From: Mesodorylaimus sp. YZB2_4
Taxonomy: Eukaryota; Nematoda; Enoplea; Dorylaimida; Dorylaimidae
Direction of reading: 5' to 3'
Assembly: GCA_030248295.1 (NCBI GenBank)
Contig: JASANH010000025.1
Span: forward strand, 1-64,000
DNA length: 64,000 bases
Part shown: positions 45,771 to 55,390 of the stretch, piece after piece
How the letters are laid out: each line of letters opens with the position of its first letter
How positions within the stretch are numbered: the first letter of the stretch is position 1
The notes under the pieces: generated by a model
Seen by the model: only the letters and a program-made list of their open reading frames with translations
The model's database searches: none
Told to the model about the DNA's origin: nothing
Program-made: the position numbers and the translations under genes

Positions 45771-46470
45771 TACCATCCGCTTAATCACACAGTTCTCTAT
45801 CTGATGCATGTAGTCCGCTGGTACAAGCCAGTAATCCAGACGACACTTTACCAGCGGATGCTCCTACTGCCATCTGTATTGATGAGTAAGTGGGTTCACT
45901 TCCCTCTAACAATCCATGAGATTCCAATCGCCTTGAATGTCCAGGATCGCCTTCCGTACAGAACGCTTTGGGTAGTATGCGCCCCCAGCTTTATCGACGG
46001 CATGATCGAAAGGCAGGTTCATATCTCCTCCTATGATCACAGGCAGCTGTTGCAAGTTAAACAAGGATAAAGCCAGCCGGATACGCTGAAAGAACTCCAC
46101 CTGCGCACTCACGGTGGTCGGGCTGTAGACATTGACGAGAATAGCATGAAGTTCTCTCAAGTGGACCTCTAATATCAAGCATCGCCCCTCCCGATCGCGC
46201 CAAACAAGGTCAATCACTACATCAGCGCCACGAAAAAGAGCGACAGCTACTCCACACGCATTACTCGTACCATGCGAAAAAAGAATACTGTTCGAAAAAC
46301 CCCACTGCTGTTGCCAGATCACTTCCTGATCAAGCTGACTATGAGTCTCTTGCAAGAAACTAATATCAAACTGTTCCTGTTTTAACCACAAAAAGACCTC
46401 CTTCCGTTCGAGTTCAGAACCGATTATACGAACGTAAGTGGATAAGATTAAATAATTGTAAGACATTAAG
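45770..46470 (-). pseudogene. LINE ORF2 endonuclease, copy 2
   Basis: Starts near 46470 (MSYNYLILSTYVRIIGSELE). Motifs FLQETHS, VNVYSPTTVSAQ, IIGGDMNLPFD, WNLMDC, then after a stop near 45906 RLDYWLVPADYMHQ and SDHKSIVFRL (intact SDH). The stop and an in-frame TAG near 45865 break it. About two-thirds of residues look identical to copy 1. Confidence 0.8.
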
Positions 46471-47244
46471 CATTTATGATACACTATTCCTCCCGATAAG
46501 ACAACCGTAATAGCTACCCACACCTCTTAACTCCGTGGTAATGCGCGCGCTGTTCGCAACATTGGGGATGTGGTTACTTATGTCACCCACGTTATACAGC
46601 AACTAATCGTAAGTTCATTGTGAGATCAATAATATAGAGAGCTGATCAATAAAGCGATGCTCGAACCAGGTTTAGCGATAGCCACTTTAAATTGAGAGGG
46701 CACTGATTTTTAATGCGCATATTTGACGAACGCCGATCATCAGCTCCGACCCATGCTGAAAAAGAAGGAAACCAGATTTTCGTACCATGATCAGAGTTGG
46801 GGGCCGAAAGCTGAGATAATAAGTCACAAGATTGTCAAACCCAGATTTGGCATGAGCCAGCGAAGATTGTACAGCGTCATCTAAAAACACGGATTTTGGC
46901 TGATGCCCCATGTATCTGTAGACGTGCATGCTGTGTACTGTCCCCAACCCCACCCACATTTTTCGGAACATAAAGACACATGTAACGCATGGGCGAGGGC
47001 CGGGACAAATAACTTTACAATAACCTAAGCCTACAGCACGTCAAGAGGGGAGAAACCCTGAACCACAAGTCAAGTACGCTCAGTCAAAACGAAATAGTTG
47101 CAACCCATAAGTTGGTCATGACCTTAACATCGTCCCAAGAAACGGTTATGAACACTTACTGACACAAAAGGAAACCTTGCGCACCAATTTCAGCCATACA
47201 CCACTCTGTCGCCCGGCCCTCTTATCCTACCATCACTTATGGCA

Positions 47245-47750
47245 TCACTCACGACTGTTCACCATCTTCCTGTTTGAAACTTGACCAGCGATCACTGAGT
47301 CGTGACGGCGTTTTCTACGTTCCTCTCGTTGAAGCGGCGTGCGGTCGTCGTCACAACGGACTTTTTCCTCTGGCTCCTTGGATCGGTTGAAGTCGGCAAG
47401 GCGTTTGGCATGACTCCAACACGTAAGCTTATCTTCGCAATCGACGAAATCGATTTTTACCAGTCCTCTTTGGCCGCTGTCCTTGGTGTTGGACGAGACG
47501 AAAATAGACCGGAACTTCATTGCCCCCGCTTTGCTTTCTGGAATCCCCATGGCTACTTCGAAGAATCGACGAATCGCTCCAGCTTTCTCGCTGCTATTAA
47601 TGCGCGGATGAAGGCTGAATTGATCTTGTGGAAAGTTAAAGACGCAAGCAGAAGACGATCGGAGATTTCGATCCAATGATTCCACTCGGTTTTCAGCTTC
47701 CAAAACCCGGCTTTTTGTGTCCACGATCTCTCTGTCGTGTTGGTCGAGCT
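47245..47750 (-). CDS. LINE ORF1 protein, copy 2 (N-terminus lost)
   Basis: Reads KLDQHDREIVDTKSRVLEAE (coiled-coil end), SSACVFNFPQDQF, RRFFEVAMGIPESKAG, VKIDFVDCEDKLTCWSHAKR and REERRKRRHD. Matches copy 1 ORF1 core (ALGIDENDV, VRIDFISCEDKQTVWDHAKN). The frame is artificially extended upstream through the G/C homopolymer tract, giving a meaningless Pro/Gly-rich N-terminus. Confidence 0.75.
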
Positions 47751-47775
47751 TGGCCATGTAACGCGACACAACCTC

Positions 47776-47945
47776 CCCCTCCCCCCCCCCCCCGGGGCGG
47801 GGGGCGGGGGGGGGGGGGGGGGGGGGGCCACCCCCCCCCAGAAAGGGAGGGAGGGGGGGAAAAAGGGGGGGGGGGGAAAAAAAAAAATGAAAACCGCCGC
47901 GGCGCGCGGGGGGGGGAGGCACGAAAAACCCCCCCACACAGTTTG
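47776..47945. other. Poly-G/C tract, probable assembly artefact
   Basis: Runs of 8-25 G or C with islands of A (GGGAAAAAAAAAAATG) and CCGCCGCGGCGCGCGG. Unlike anything else in this roughly 43-45% GC window. It interrupts LINE ORF1 and lies between that LINE and Polinton relic A. Confidence 0.8.
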
Positions 47946-48131
47946 AAAGTCAAACAAGACGAGAGCCAAAATATTCCTTGAAGATCAAATGGAAAAATAA
48001 GGTCGATCGGCGAAATTGCTTGCAAAATATTATTAGAGCAGAGACAAGGGGGTAAACAAGCGCAAGTAATCGGGTAGACGAGGCATGGGTTATTGATCGC
48101 CTACGTGGAAGGCATAGCGCGGAAGCGCCTG

Positions 48132-48980
48132 TTAACTCGACAGGGAGAGGGAAGAGGCCATCCGACCGCCTCGCATCCGTGCAGAAACGCAACCCATTTC
48201 ACACGTTTGCACTTGGAGCTTATAGTCAGTGTTCTCTTCGTTACTTATGATTGAAAATTTTAGCGGGTAATTGCAAAGTGAGACTTGGATGTGCGTGTCA
48301 TTAGGAAAATACCTATTCGGTTTTAGTGGGAACAAACGCAAGTGCCCAAAGAGGTCAACAACTTTTGAGCCGGTGTATTTCATAATACGTTGGACCATGT
48401 TGTCCTCGAAGAAACTGTCTGGGTTGCCGCTTTCGAGCAGTAATAATTCGGTATCATCCATTCTCAAATGTTCTTCTTTATTTATAAGACACTAGGTCGA
48501 AATATAGGAGCAATAACCATAATTGACACAGCTCCATACTTCCACATCATTTATTTCGAGCACTAAAAGTACATTCACTCATCTCTTCTTCAGACAGCTA
48601 AGTTTAGATATGCCTATGTTCATCTACAAGCAACATCGATACGATTTTGATCACGAAACAATGCAAGGCTTCCTGAAACCCTGACTGAAAATTAAAACAG
48701 TGTAGGGAAGGTACTAAACTCACCTGCTTTACTCCAAGAATTTATCGGGTTACTGATCAAGCATACTTTATCGGTAGATGCTAACGCTGAACCATCAGAT
48801 TTGACAATTCGGAATTTCAAATGTAAAAGTAAATCATTAGTAACGTTCTAGTTGCTGCTTCCAGCATACAGAAATACTAATTTTTGATCAGATGATGACA
48901 AAAAGAAGGAACAGTTTATGTTGGGTGGGATTTTTATCAACTTGCTCTCACGCACAGCAGTTGACAGTATTGGTAGAGAA
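48132..48980 (-). pseudogene. Double-jelly-roll major capsid protein, relic A
   Basis: First block (about 48975-48725): TAVRESKLIKIPPN, QKLVFLYAGSSN, TAG stop (48850-48848), LLLHLKFRIVKSDGSALAST and CLISNPINSWSKA, then a splice donor GTGAGT at 48723. Second block (about 48500-48132): HLRMDDTELLLLESGNPDSF and SKVVDLFGHLRLFPLKPNRY, FPNDTHIQVSLCNYPLKF. Known: KADGT, PVNxxLHSLFSQV, then VDLxGxLHxDLFxQxxYLxN are landmarks of Polinton major capsid proteins. Each has a counterpart in relic B. The C-terminal jelly roll is gone. Confidence 0.65.
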
Positions 48981-49057
48981 AATCAATCAAAGGGCGATAT
49001 AACGCTCGAAGGAATAATTAAATTAAATTATAAAGGAAGGCTCGAATTCATATTTTT

Positions 49058-49276
49058 TCATTTTTGAATAACCAAATAAGCGTCTTTTAGATTTGCCTTT
49101 TGAATGAACCTTGGTGTTGGAGCTATTTTTTGCTTTAATTTCTTTCTTTTTTTCTGTTTCCTTGGCTTTGATGTCCCACTTTTACCTTGTTTCGCGGCGA
49201 GGTTTTCTTTTTGTTCCAGGGTGCTAGGGACTGAATCAGAATTGTTCAACGGGGATCGGAATGATTTGTTCAACAC
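49058..49276 (-). pseudogene. Lysine-rich tail of the capsid gene, relic A
   Basis: 72 codons with KPRKQKKRKKLKQKIAPTPR, strongly basic and probably DNA-binding or nuclear-localising. It precedes the block containing TAVRESKLIKIPPNIN (about 48975), whose equivalent in relic B is on the same exon as the basic tail. I therefore read it as the N-terminal tail of the capsid protein, or a core protein fused to it. Confidence 0.5.
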
Positions 49277-49358
49277 CTTGTTTCACAGGAACAATTCACA
49301 ATCGTTTAATTGCCGTCATAAAAAGCTAGGGTACCAGCCAACGAGTCACAGATTACTA

Positions 49359-49688
49359 TTATGCCGTCAGCCTTGATAAAAGACACAATAATTTGTTGAT
49401 GGGGTGGGGACCAGACCACAGTTTGAAGTCGATAGAGCTTGGAAAATTTTTAAAATGTACTCGTCTCTTGATTCCACCTTGCTCGATCTCGTTTAAAGCG
49501 ACAGAGGCGAAGACAGAATCAGAGACAGCGCCAAATAAAACAGGTTGAAAAAGATTGCACTTTAGATATAGAACGACGCCTGCTAAACCTGAAGTTACCC
49601 CACCTATATACGCTTCCACTACGCGGACGCGACTTTTCAAATTATATTGGATGAGAATGTCTAATTTCGCTAATAGTTGACTGCCCAA
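49359..49688 (-). pseudogene. Penton-like minor capsid protein, relic A
   Basis: 109 codons open. Core LAGVVLYLKCNLFQPVLFGA then VSDSVFASVAL and RVHFKNFPSSIDFKLW. Known: in Polintons and adintoviruses the single-jelly-roll penton protein has a SLYVYCDLVxPQxVGDxxAPLLRxV strand followed by a G-rich loop and a F-x-PxYxPL strand. The pattern fits, with weak sequence identity. Relic B keeps VLYLTCNLAQPIPFGAGFAP at the same place. Only part of the expected ~300 residues is visible. Confidence 0.55.
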
Positions 49689-49806
49689 AAAAAATGAGCA
49701 CCGCGTTGTGAGTTATTTAATCATAAAATTAACATTAAGCAACCTCAATCAGCTGGTCCTGATCGAAAAATGCTAAAATTGGCTCTTCAAACTGATCCTC
49801 CAATTT

Positions 49807-51052
49807 TTAGACAGGAACACCACCGTTCCTAGGCATCAACACTGACGCAACTCGAAATATTTCTGGTTCCCCAACACTTTTGACGGCGCCTTTATAGCTT
49901 TTTCGAAATTGCGTAGGTGGTGGTCGTTTGATAACACGTGTGCCAATCGTCAGATACGGTTGGATCGTGTCTTGTGCTTCGTCATCATGACGCTGCTCCT
50001 CGACCAGTGTTTGTTGATTATCAACAGTAAATTCAATTGGTGAGCGACCTTGAAGAGGATTTATTTTTCGTAAGTTCAGGCCTGTGAGAACCTGGTCCGA
50101 TAATTCTTGATCTAGTCGTCTACTGTTTTGTTCGGTGAATACCTTGTAAAGTCGGCGCATAAAATTCTAGCTAGCCCAGCTAGGAAATCTTTTGACCGAT
50201 TAGACAAACTTCTTGGTCTGAAAGTAATGTTGTTTCGTTGTTACATGTCTTCAAAGAAGTTATTCACAGATTCAGTCCCTAAACGTGAACTGACTTTACA
50301 TTTTGTCTCCAACAGGGAGATCTGAATCAGACCCTTCGCTCTAACTCATGTATTCTAAGCTGAGTAAAAACAGACAGTCTCCGACTATAGAATTAATAAA
50401 GACCAGATACCAGCGTCAGCGACGACAGTGCCTGGCTTAAAACCAACTTCTGTAATGATATATTTGAATTTTTTGGTTACATTTTTTGCTTTGCGAGATA
50501 TTAATAATTTAGCGTACACTTGTATAAAAAAATTAAACGATAAAAGAAAAAGGCTTTTAAGAGCAAAAACGCTCAAAAAACTACCTCGACAAGGCATCAG
50601 TGGCAATCAAAATGAGGTTATTTTGACCAGATTTCACATCACTAGGAGCGTAAGCAGGGTCAATGAACCTTGAAAAGAAAGGAGGATTGACATCGGCAAT
50701 TAAAAAACACACACTCAGCCTTACCAAGATTCGTGAGATGCCTTTGGTCTTAGCTTATTTTGTTTGAAATTCCTTTTTTACTAGTGGACGGAAGTGAGTG
50801 TACGAAGGTTCAGCTTTCAGAAAATTCTTTACTTTTTTAAGATATTTTTAATCCACTAGCCCGAGCCTTCTTATACAGTACAGCAGGGTTTCGGAAAACC
50901 AGCTTCAGGAAAACCAGACCACGGAGTACGAATGTTGTGGCGGCAATCATTTTAATTGCTTCGTCAATCGTTAATTTGACTGCACTGTATGAATCATCTT
51001 TGATTTTTGCCAAGCACGTCTTTGTTTTTTGATAACCGCCGCAAAACCCCAT
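49807..51052 (-). pseudogene. Polinton-type integrase, relic A
   Basis: Exon 1 (51052-50585): NPAVLYKKARASGLKIS, then after a shift KNFLKAEPSYTHFRPL and, after more breaks, NLILIATDALSR. Donor GTAG at 50584. Exon 2 (from 50518): VYAKLLISRKAKNVTKKF and PGTVVADAG, the second catalytic Asp region. Last exon (from about 50219): RRLYKVFTEQNSRRLDQEL and an SH3/chromo-like end (IGTRVIKRP, KSYKGAVKS, EPEIFRVASV). Known: LYxxAKxxGxKVxxKxVKxxLxxxPSYTxxRPxRxxF leading into an rve core is the Polinton integrase plan, which inserts element DNA. Several stops, frameshifts and out-of-phase joins make it dead as read. Confidence 0.75.
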
Positions 51053-51055
51053 CTC

Positions 51056-51195
51056 TTACACCTCTTTCTGAACCATGATCGCCGGCACGGTTATTTTGTT
51101 CACTGTCTTCATTGATGGACTCACGTAGTATTCAGGTAATTCGCCGTGATCAACTCGGATGAATCCGTCCTTGATGAGGTTTTGGTCTTGCTTCA
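51056..51195 (-). CDS. Short open frame upstream of integrase A
   Basis: About 46 codons ending at TAA 51058-51056, reading LIKDGFIRVDHGELPEYYVS and VNKITVPAIMVQKEV. No family recognised. Its place directly ahead of the integrase suggests it is the end of another element gene. Confidence 0.3.
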
Positions 51196-51200
51196 ACTGT

Positions 51201-51542
51201 GAAGGTTGGCTCTTCACAGTTGAGCGTGGCGCTTGTCTCGCTCACAAGGAATCTGCACATCGCTAAAAGTTTTTGGAAGCATCCAGACAAGTGCTAAAAC
51301 ATAGGCCGGGACAAGAAGAAGCTGTTTTTTAAAGTTTGAGCTGCACCTGAGCGAGTGGTCAAGAATGGCAAGCGATTAAAAAATGACCATAACTTGAGTA
51401 TGATTAAAAAGAGATTAAAATGAGATTAAAAAATGACCAGTACCTGAGTGTCAGAACCGGGATTCTGGGTGAGTCTACCTGAGTGCAAGAACAGACAGAG
51501 AAAGAGAAACGTGGACTGCAAATCGATTTCTCGGCTGTGTGA
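51201..51542. other. Spacer with a 12-bp-arm hairpin
   Basis: 51193-51204 TCAACTGTGAAG and 51212-51223 CTTCACAGTTGA form an inverted repeat with a 7-base loop; near the upstream edge of relic A. No gene. Confidence 0.5.
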
Positions 51543-52160
51543 AGGCTCATTTATACTGGCCACCGAGCTCTCTGTGACTGCGCGCTCAGGACAGAGTTCT
51601 CTGCCACTCTGTCACCGAGAGGGCGTTTATACTGCCTACAGAGTCCCTGATCCAGAGCGCACTGTCCTGCGTTTTCAGAAACTGGAACTCTGTCCCTGCG
51701 TCTAGAAAGGCGCTGTCCCAGAGAGGCGCTAGAGAGACGAAACCATTTTCTGCTCTTTGCACAAATAGGCGAGGCGCGGCGCGAACCAGTCGGAAACGGG
51801 GGCTTCATGCCGGACCGAGATCCTATACGATTAGAATACGCGAAAACAGAACGATGTGATAACCATATGCACAATTGCTTTTCTGTAGCGCTTTTGATCG
51901 ATTAGAGTGGGGTAGATGGAAAATATTGATACGGCCGATAAGAATAAAAATCATGAAAGAATCGTATAAGAATGACCGATCAATTAATGCCCGATCATTC
52001 GCCGAATGACTGACTGATTAATCCGCTGTTTGATATGATCGGGTGATCGATATGATCAGCTGGTCTGATCAATACAACGAGCTGATCTGATCGATCTGAT
52101 CGGCTAATGGATCGATCGGCGAATCATATCATCAAATCAATCAAACAACAGATTGAATGA

Positions 52161-52320
52161 TCGATCACCCGATCAATCAATCGATCACCCGATCAATCAA
52201 TCGATCACTCGATCAATCAATCGATCACTCGATCAATCAATCGATCACTCGATCAATCAATCGATCACTCGATCAATCAATCGATCACTCGATCAATCAA
52301 TCGATCACTCGATCAATCAA
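52161..52320. repeat. 20-bp satellite, 8 units
   Basis: Unit TCGATCACTCGATCAATCAA; first two units have CCC in place of CTC. Copies are otherwise identical. Contains GATC twice per unit. A degenerate GATC-rich zone extends from about 52000 to 52400. Confidence 0.95.
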
Positions 52321-52621
52321 TCGATTGATATTAATGAACAGATCGATCATATTGTTTGATCAAATGGTCACAACGATCAATTGAATACTCGAGTCAAACA
52401 ACATGATCAATACATCACACATAGCCCATGATGTGAGGATCAGAGGGTGAGCTCTTTGAAAGGGAAAAACTAGGCTCCGAAAATGAGGAAATACAGGTCA
52501 AAATCGCCCTCGAACCGAAATTTTGACTTCATTTTCGGATTCAGCTATAAAAACTGCATCGGTAAACACTCTGTTCAAAATTTTAGAGACGATCGTCGAT
52601 TTTTAGGATCGATAGAAACGA

Positions 52622-52672
52622 GTCCCTGCGTTTTTGCACAAACTTTGAATTTTTGTGCAAAAACGCAGGGAC
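52622..52672. repeat. Perfect inverted repeat, 21-bp arms, 9-base loop
   Basis: Arms GTCCCTGCGTTTTTGCACAA(A) and its exact reverse complement. Lies in the right subterminal zone of the 1.36-kb element. Confidence 0.9.
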
Positions 52673-53063
52673 AGAGCGCGCAGGGACACCGATTGGGGAC
52701 TCAGTACGGGCGCCTAGTCCTGGTCGCTTTTATGCTTATTTTCCTAATTTTGGTGCATTTATACTGGTCCCCGACTTTTCAGGGTCCAGTGGAGTCTGGG
52801 ACAGAGTACAGTAATCCTCGAACATGAAAATCTGAGACCATTCCAAGCGGTGCGCCGCTCTGTCACAAAGAACTCGGTGGCCATTATAAATAAGCCTTGA
52901 AACATCGTTTTATCGCGTTAGAACGGAAAGAATTTTTAATTTCAAAAGAAGGAATATTGCACGATTGAGAAGGTGAAAAGCTTGATACGCAAAATTTGAG
53001 AGAATTCCGATGTACAGTAGGCTGATAGAGGCTAGAATTGAATGACATGTGTTTTTGTTCCAG

Positions 53064-53126
53064 GCCAAAGCTGCCGTTGCTTCGATTCGAAGCGGTCGAA
53101 TTTTGTTGGAAAACGTGCAGAAGGAG
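53064..53126 (+). CDS. Candidate upstream exon (21 codons, helical)
   Basis: TTTTTGTTCCAG acceptor, 63 bases in phase 0 (AKAAVASIRSGRILLENVQK then E), donor GTAAGA. A helical, charged stretch of the sort found in coiled coils such as the N-terminus of CtIP. It ends in phase 0, whereas the next block at 53755 needs one extra base, so the link to the CtIP gene is unproven. Confidence 0.35.
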
Positions 53127-53205
53127 GTAAGAATTTTGTATGACGAATTGGAATGGCGTACTCTGTGAATCGATATCGCAATCACCTGATCGATATCCTG
53201 ATTGA

Positions 53206-53705
53206 AGAATAATTTCAGATCATTGGCAATATCTGATGCTAGCATCCATATCCTGATCACCAGATCGATATCCTGATCATCAGAGCGATATCCTGATCAT
53301 CAGAGCGATATCCTGATCACCAGAGCGATATCCTGATCACCAGAGCGATATCCTGATCACCAGATCGATATCCTGATCACCAGATCAGTATCCTGATCAC
53401 CAGATCAGTATCCTGATCACCAGATCAGTATCCTGATCACCAGATCAGTATCCTGATCACCAGATCAGTATCCTGATCACCAGATCAGTATCCTGATCAC
53501 CAGATCAGTATCCTGATCACCAGATCAGTATCCTGATCACCAGATCAGTATCCTGATCACCAGATCAGTATCCTGATCACCAGATCAGTATCCTGATCAC
53601 CAGATCAGTATCCTGATCACCAGATCAGTATCCTGATCATAGGATAATTTCTGATCAGTAGCAATTTCTGATACTAGCATTAATATCCTGATCGCTAGAT
53701 CGATT
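53206..53705. repeat. 20-bp GATC-rich satellite with flanking 63-bp duplication
   Basis: Nineteen 20-bp units from 53261 to 53640. The last thirteen are almost all CAGATCAGTATCCTGATCAC; the first six vary (GAGCGATA, GATCGATA). The sequence on either side (53206-53268 and 53642-53705) is one repeated ~63-bp block (AATTTCTGATCA, TCTGATACTAGCATTAATATCCTGATC), so the array expanded inside a duplicated unit. Confidence 0.95.
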
Positions 53706-53754
53706 TTCTCCAATTCCGAGCTGGTTGAAATTATGTCTTTTATTTTGCTATTAG

Positions 53755-54719
53755 AGAACGATGCGACTGGTTTATTCGAAAAGTAGTCGGGACACTCGCC
53801 ATTATGGTTTCCGAATCAGATACTATTGGCCAAGTCATGGAAAGCATAGGAGCCGAAGTCGGCATCGAAGCGAATCAAAATTGGATAGTGGAGGAGGGTA
53901 GCAAGGTTGGAAGCAGCGTGGCCAAGAAGCGTGCCATCGTCAAGAAAACTGTCGGCTGCGACCCGCGCGTCCAAGTTCAGAATAAAACAAGAGGCGAAGG
54001 ACCGCTGGCTTTATCGAGTCCAGTGCATCAGCCGTCAAGTCCAGTTTTGTCCTTGAATGACTCAATTTTTGATGCCAACTTTGACAAGTAAGTGAGGAAC
54101 TTCCTCTCTGCTAAAATTTACTTTTTTGCATGTTGTTGGTTAAAGAGGCCACCAAAGCCAGTTTGGCATGTATGCGTTAGAAAAAAAACGAACGTGCCAA
54201 GCTCTGCGGACATGAATGCCCCGCATGCGAAAAGGTAAGGGTTCTTGCTTCGGACTTCTCTCAAACATTCACAACGCACAGACCATTGTAGTACTTCGAT
54301 GCATTGAATCTGACCCCGAAGTCAAGGCAAGAACGAGTCAATCAGATCAGTCGGCACCGATCAACACACAGACCTGTAAAGAAAGCAAGGACGCCAGAGC
54401 ACTTTTGGGAAACAGGATTTCCAACAACGCAAGAGTGTGTGGATAGAGGTATGTCCAGTTGTCCCATGGAGCCAGATGCCAGGCTCAAGCAACTCGCTGC
54501 ACATTTTCAGGTTACCTGAAGCGGGATTTTGATCCAAACAAGCTGAAAGCCAGGAGAGAAGCCAAGAAGAAGGAAGAAGAGAAGGAAAAGGAGAGATTGA
54601 AAATACCTGTTATCACAATCGAATCTAGCGCAGATTCTGTGTCGTGGGATCCATCCTGGGACCTATTTGACCCTCCACCCAGGAAAGTGCGGCAAGTGCC
54701 TGATTATCGATTTATGTGA
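53755..54719 (+). CDS. RBBP8: CtIP/RBBP8/Sae2-like DNA end-resection factor, C-terminal part
   Basis: Exons: 53755-54087, 54181-54234, 54292-54448, 54511-54719; introns begin GTAAGT, GTAAGG, GTATGT and end in TAG or CAG. Seen: AKLCGHECPACEK (CxxC-type zinc or tetramer motif), NQISRHR, TPEHFWETGFPTTQECVDRG, YLKRDFDP, then a charged helix and stop. Known: CtIP C-termini read GHTCKECE, CSRHRxxY, P-FW-xGFPSTQ-ERGY, and this domain activates MRE11-RAD50 to trim DNA double-strand breaks in the nucleus, after CDK phosphorylation of a TP site (TPEHFW here). The join into 54181 is one base out of phase at an eight-A run, probably a sequence error. The N-terminal half is not identified. The only host gene in the window that looks alive. 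Confidence 0.8.
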
Positions 54720-55390
54720 TCGAGTTATCCATGTGAATGTGAGTAAAGGATGTTTGGTGAAGTGAAGTAGATCAAACAGTTAATTCTGACACTGATTCAT
54801 CCTTCTGTCCCCCTCCTCTTTCCATTGTGGTGGGCTCGCACGAACGCACTTTACATGAACAAAAACAAAACCCCAACACAAACAAAAACACCAACATCGA
54901 GGCCAATAATCACACCCAACTCCAATCGAGCACGCTCGTTAGGGCTTCCAAATGATTGTGATATTGCACAAAAAATTCGTGGAAACACAAATCCACCTGA
55001 CAATACGGGCATCGAATGAATGCCTTATGCGCCAGCATCGACCGAACCACCGGATTGGCGATTTTTATCGAACCGAACCGAACCGGCTTTTTTGGACCGA
55101 ACCACCGAACCGAGCAACCAATTTCGGATTCCTCTTTTATTGGAAAAAAACGCGGTCATTTTGTTTGAGGCTTCGTTTTAGCTATAAATTTCTCTGTCCC
55201 TTTTTCTTAATTATCTGGTCCTTCCTTCATTATCTTCAAAATTTCAATTTAAAAAATGGTTAAAAAGGAGTGACTTCTGAATATTTTGAAAATATCGGGT
55301 GCCATAAAGAATGACACTAACATAAATGGCTAGTTTTCTACGGAAGTAGTCGCGGTGTAGTAAACTTACACTAACACAGAAAGATGGAGC
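54720..55390. other. Spacer, with GAACC-type repeats
   Basis: After the CtIP stop: A/C-rich sequence (54840-54900), then the GAACC patch at 55060-55120. No gene. Confidence 0.4.

Larger units (their letters stand above)
44870..47765 (-). mobile_element. L1/Tx1-like LINE, 3'-truncated (copy 2)
   Basis: Minus strand: ORF1 (47750-47245), spacer, endonuclease (46470-45780), linker and RT start (about 45780-44870). Homology with copy 1 stops abruptly inside the RT, right after LLPKPGKDTTQL. LINEs normally lose their 5' ends, so loss of the 3' end needs a deletion or recombination. The 5' end runs into the poly-G/C tract. Confidence 0.85.
48132..51200 (-). mobile_element. Polinton/Maverick-like element, relic A
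   Basis: Minus-strand order: a short open frame (51195-51056), integrase (51052-49807), minor capsid (49688-49359), basic tail plus major capsid (49276-48132). Same order and spacing as relic B, 10 kb away on the same strand. Known: integrase plus jelly-roll capsid proteins define Polintons and related adintoviruses, large self-synthesising elements with virus ancestry. Missing: DNA polymerase B, ATPase, protease and terminal repeats. The left side is cut by the poly-G/C tract and a LINE. Every gene has stops or frameshifts. Confidence 0.75.
51543..52897. mobile_element. 1.36-kb non-autonomous TIR element carrying a satellite
   Basis: Left end AGGCTCATTTATACTGGCCA and right end (other strand) AGGCTTATTTATAATGGCCA stay alignable for about 40 bases (CCGAG, TCTTTGTGAC). 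Flanked by TGA at 51540-51542 and 52898-52900. Subterminal zones on both sides are dense in CTCTGTCC/GGACAGAG words and inner TTTATACTG copies. Interior holds the 20-bp array at 52161-52320 and a perfect 21-bp-arm inverted repeat (52622-52672). No transposase. Its terminus matches that of the MITE at 27651. Confidence 0.75.

Noticed and set aside
47676..48025. Open frames rich in Pro/Gly on both strands
   Set aside because: They are translations of the poly-G/C tract, which looks artefactual.
52153..52384. Open frames made of repeated NQSITRSINRSLDQSIDH
   Set aside because: They simply read through the 20-bp satellite.
51543..52897. Terminal repeat of Polinton relic A
   Set aside because: The inverted ends enclose only 1.36 kb with their own TGA flanks and share their terminus with a MITE elsewhere, so this is an independent element.
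52161..53640. CRISPR-like arrays
   Set aside because: The 20-bp units are directly tandem with no spacers, and the genome is eukaryotic.
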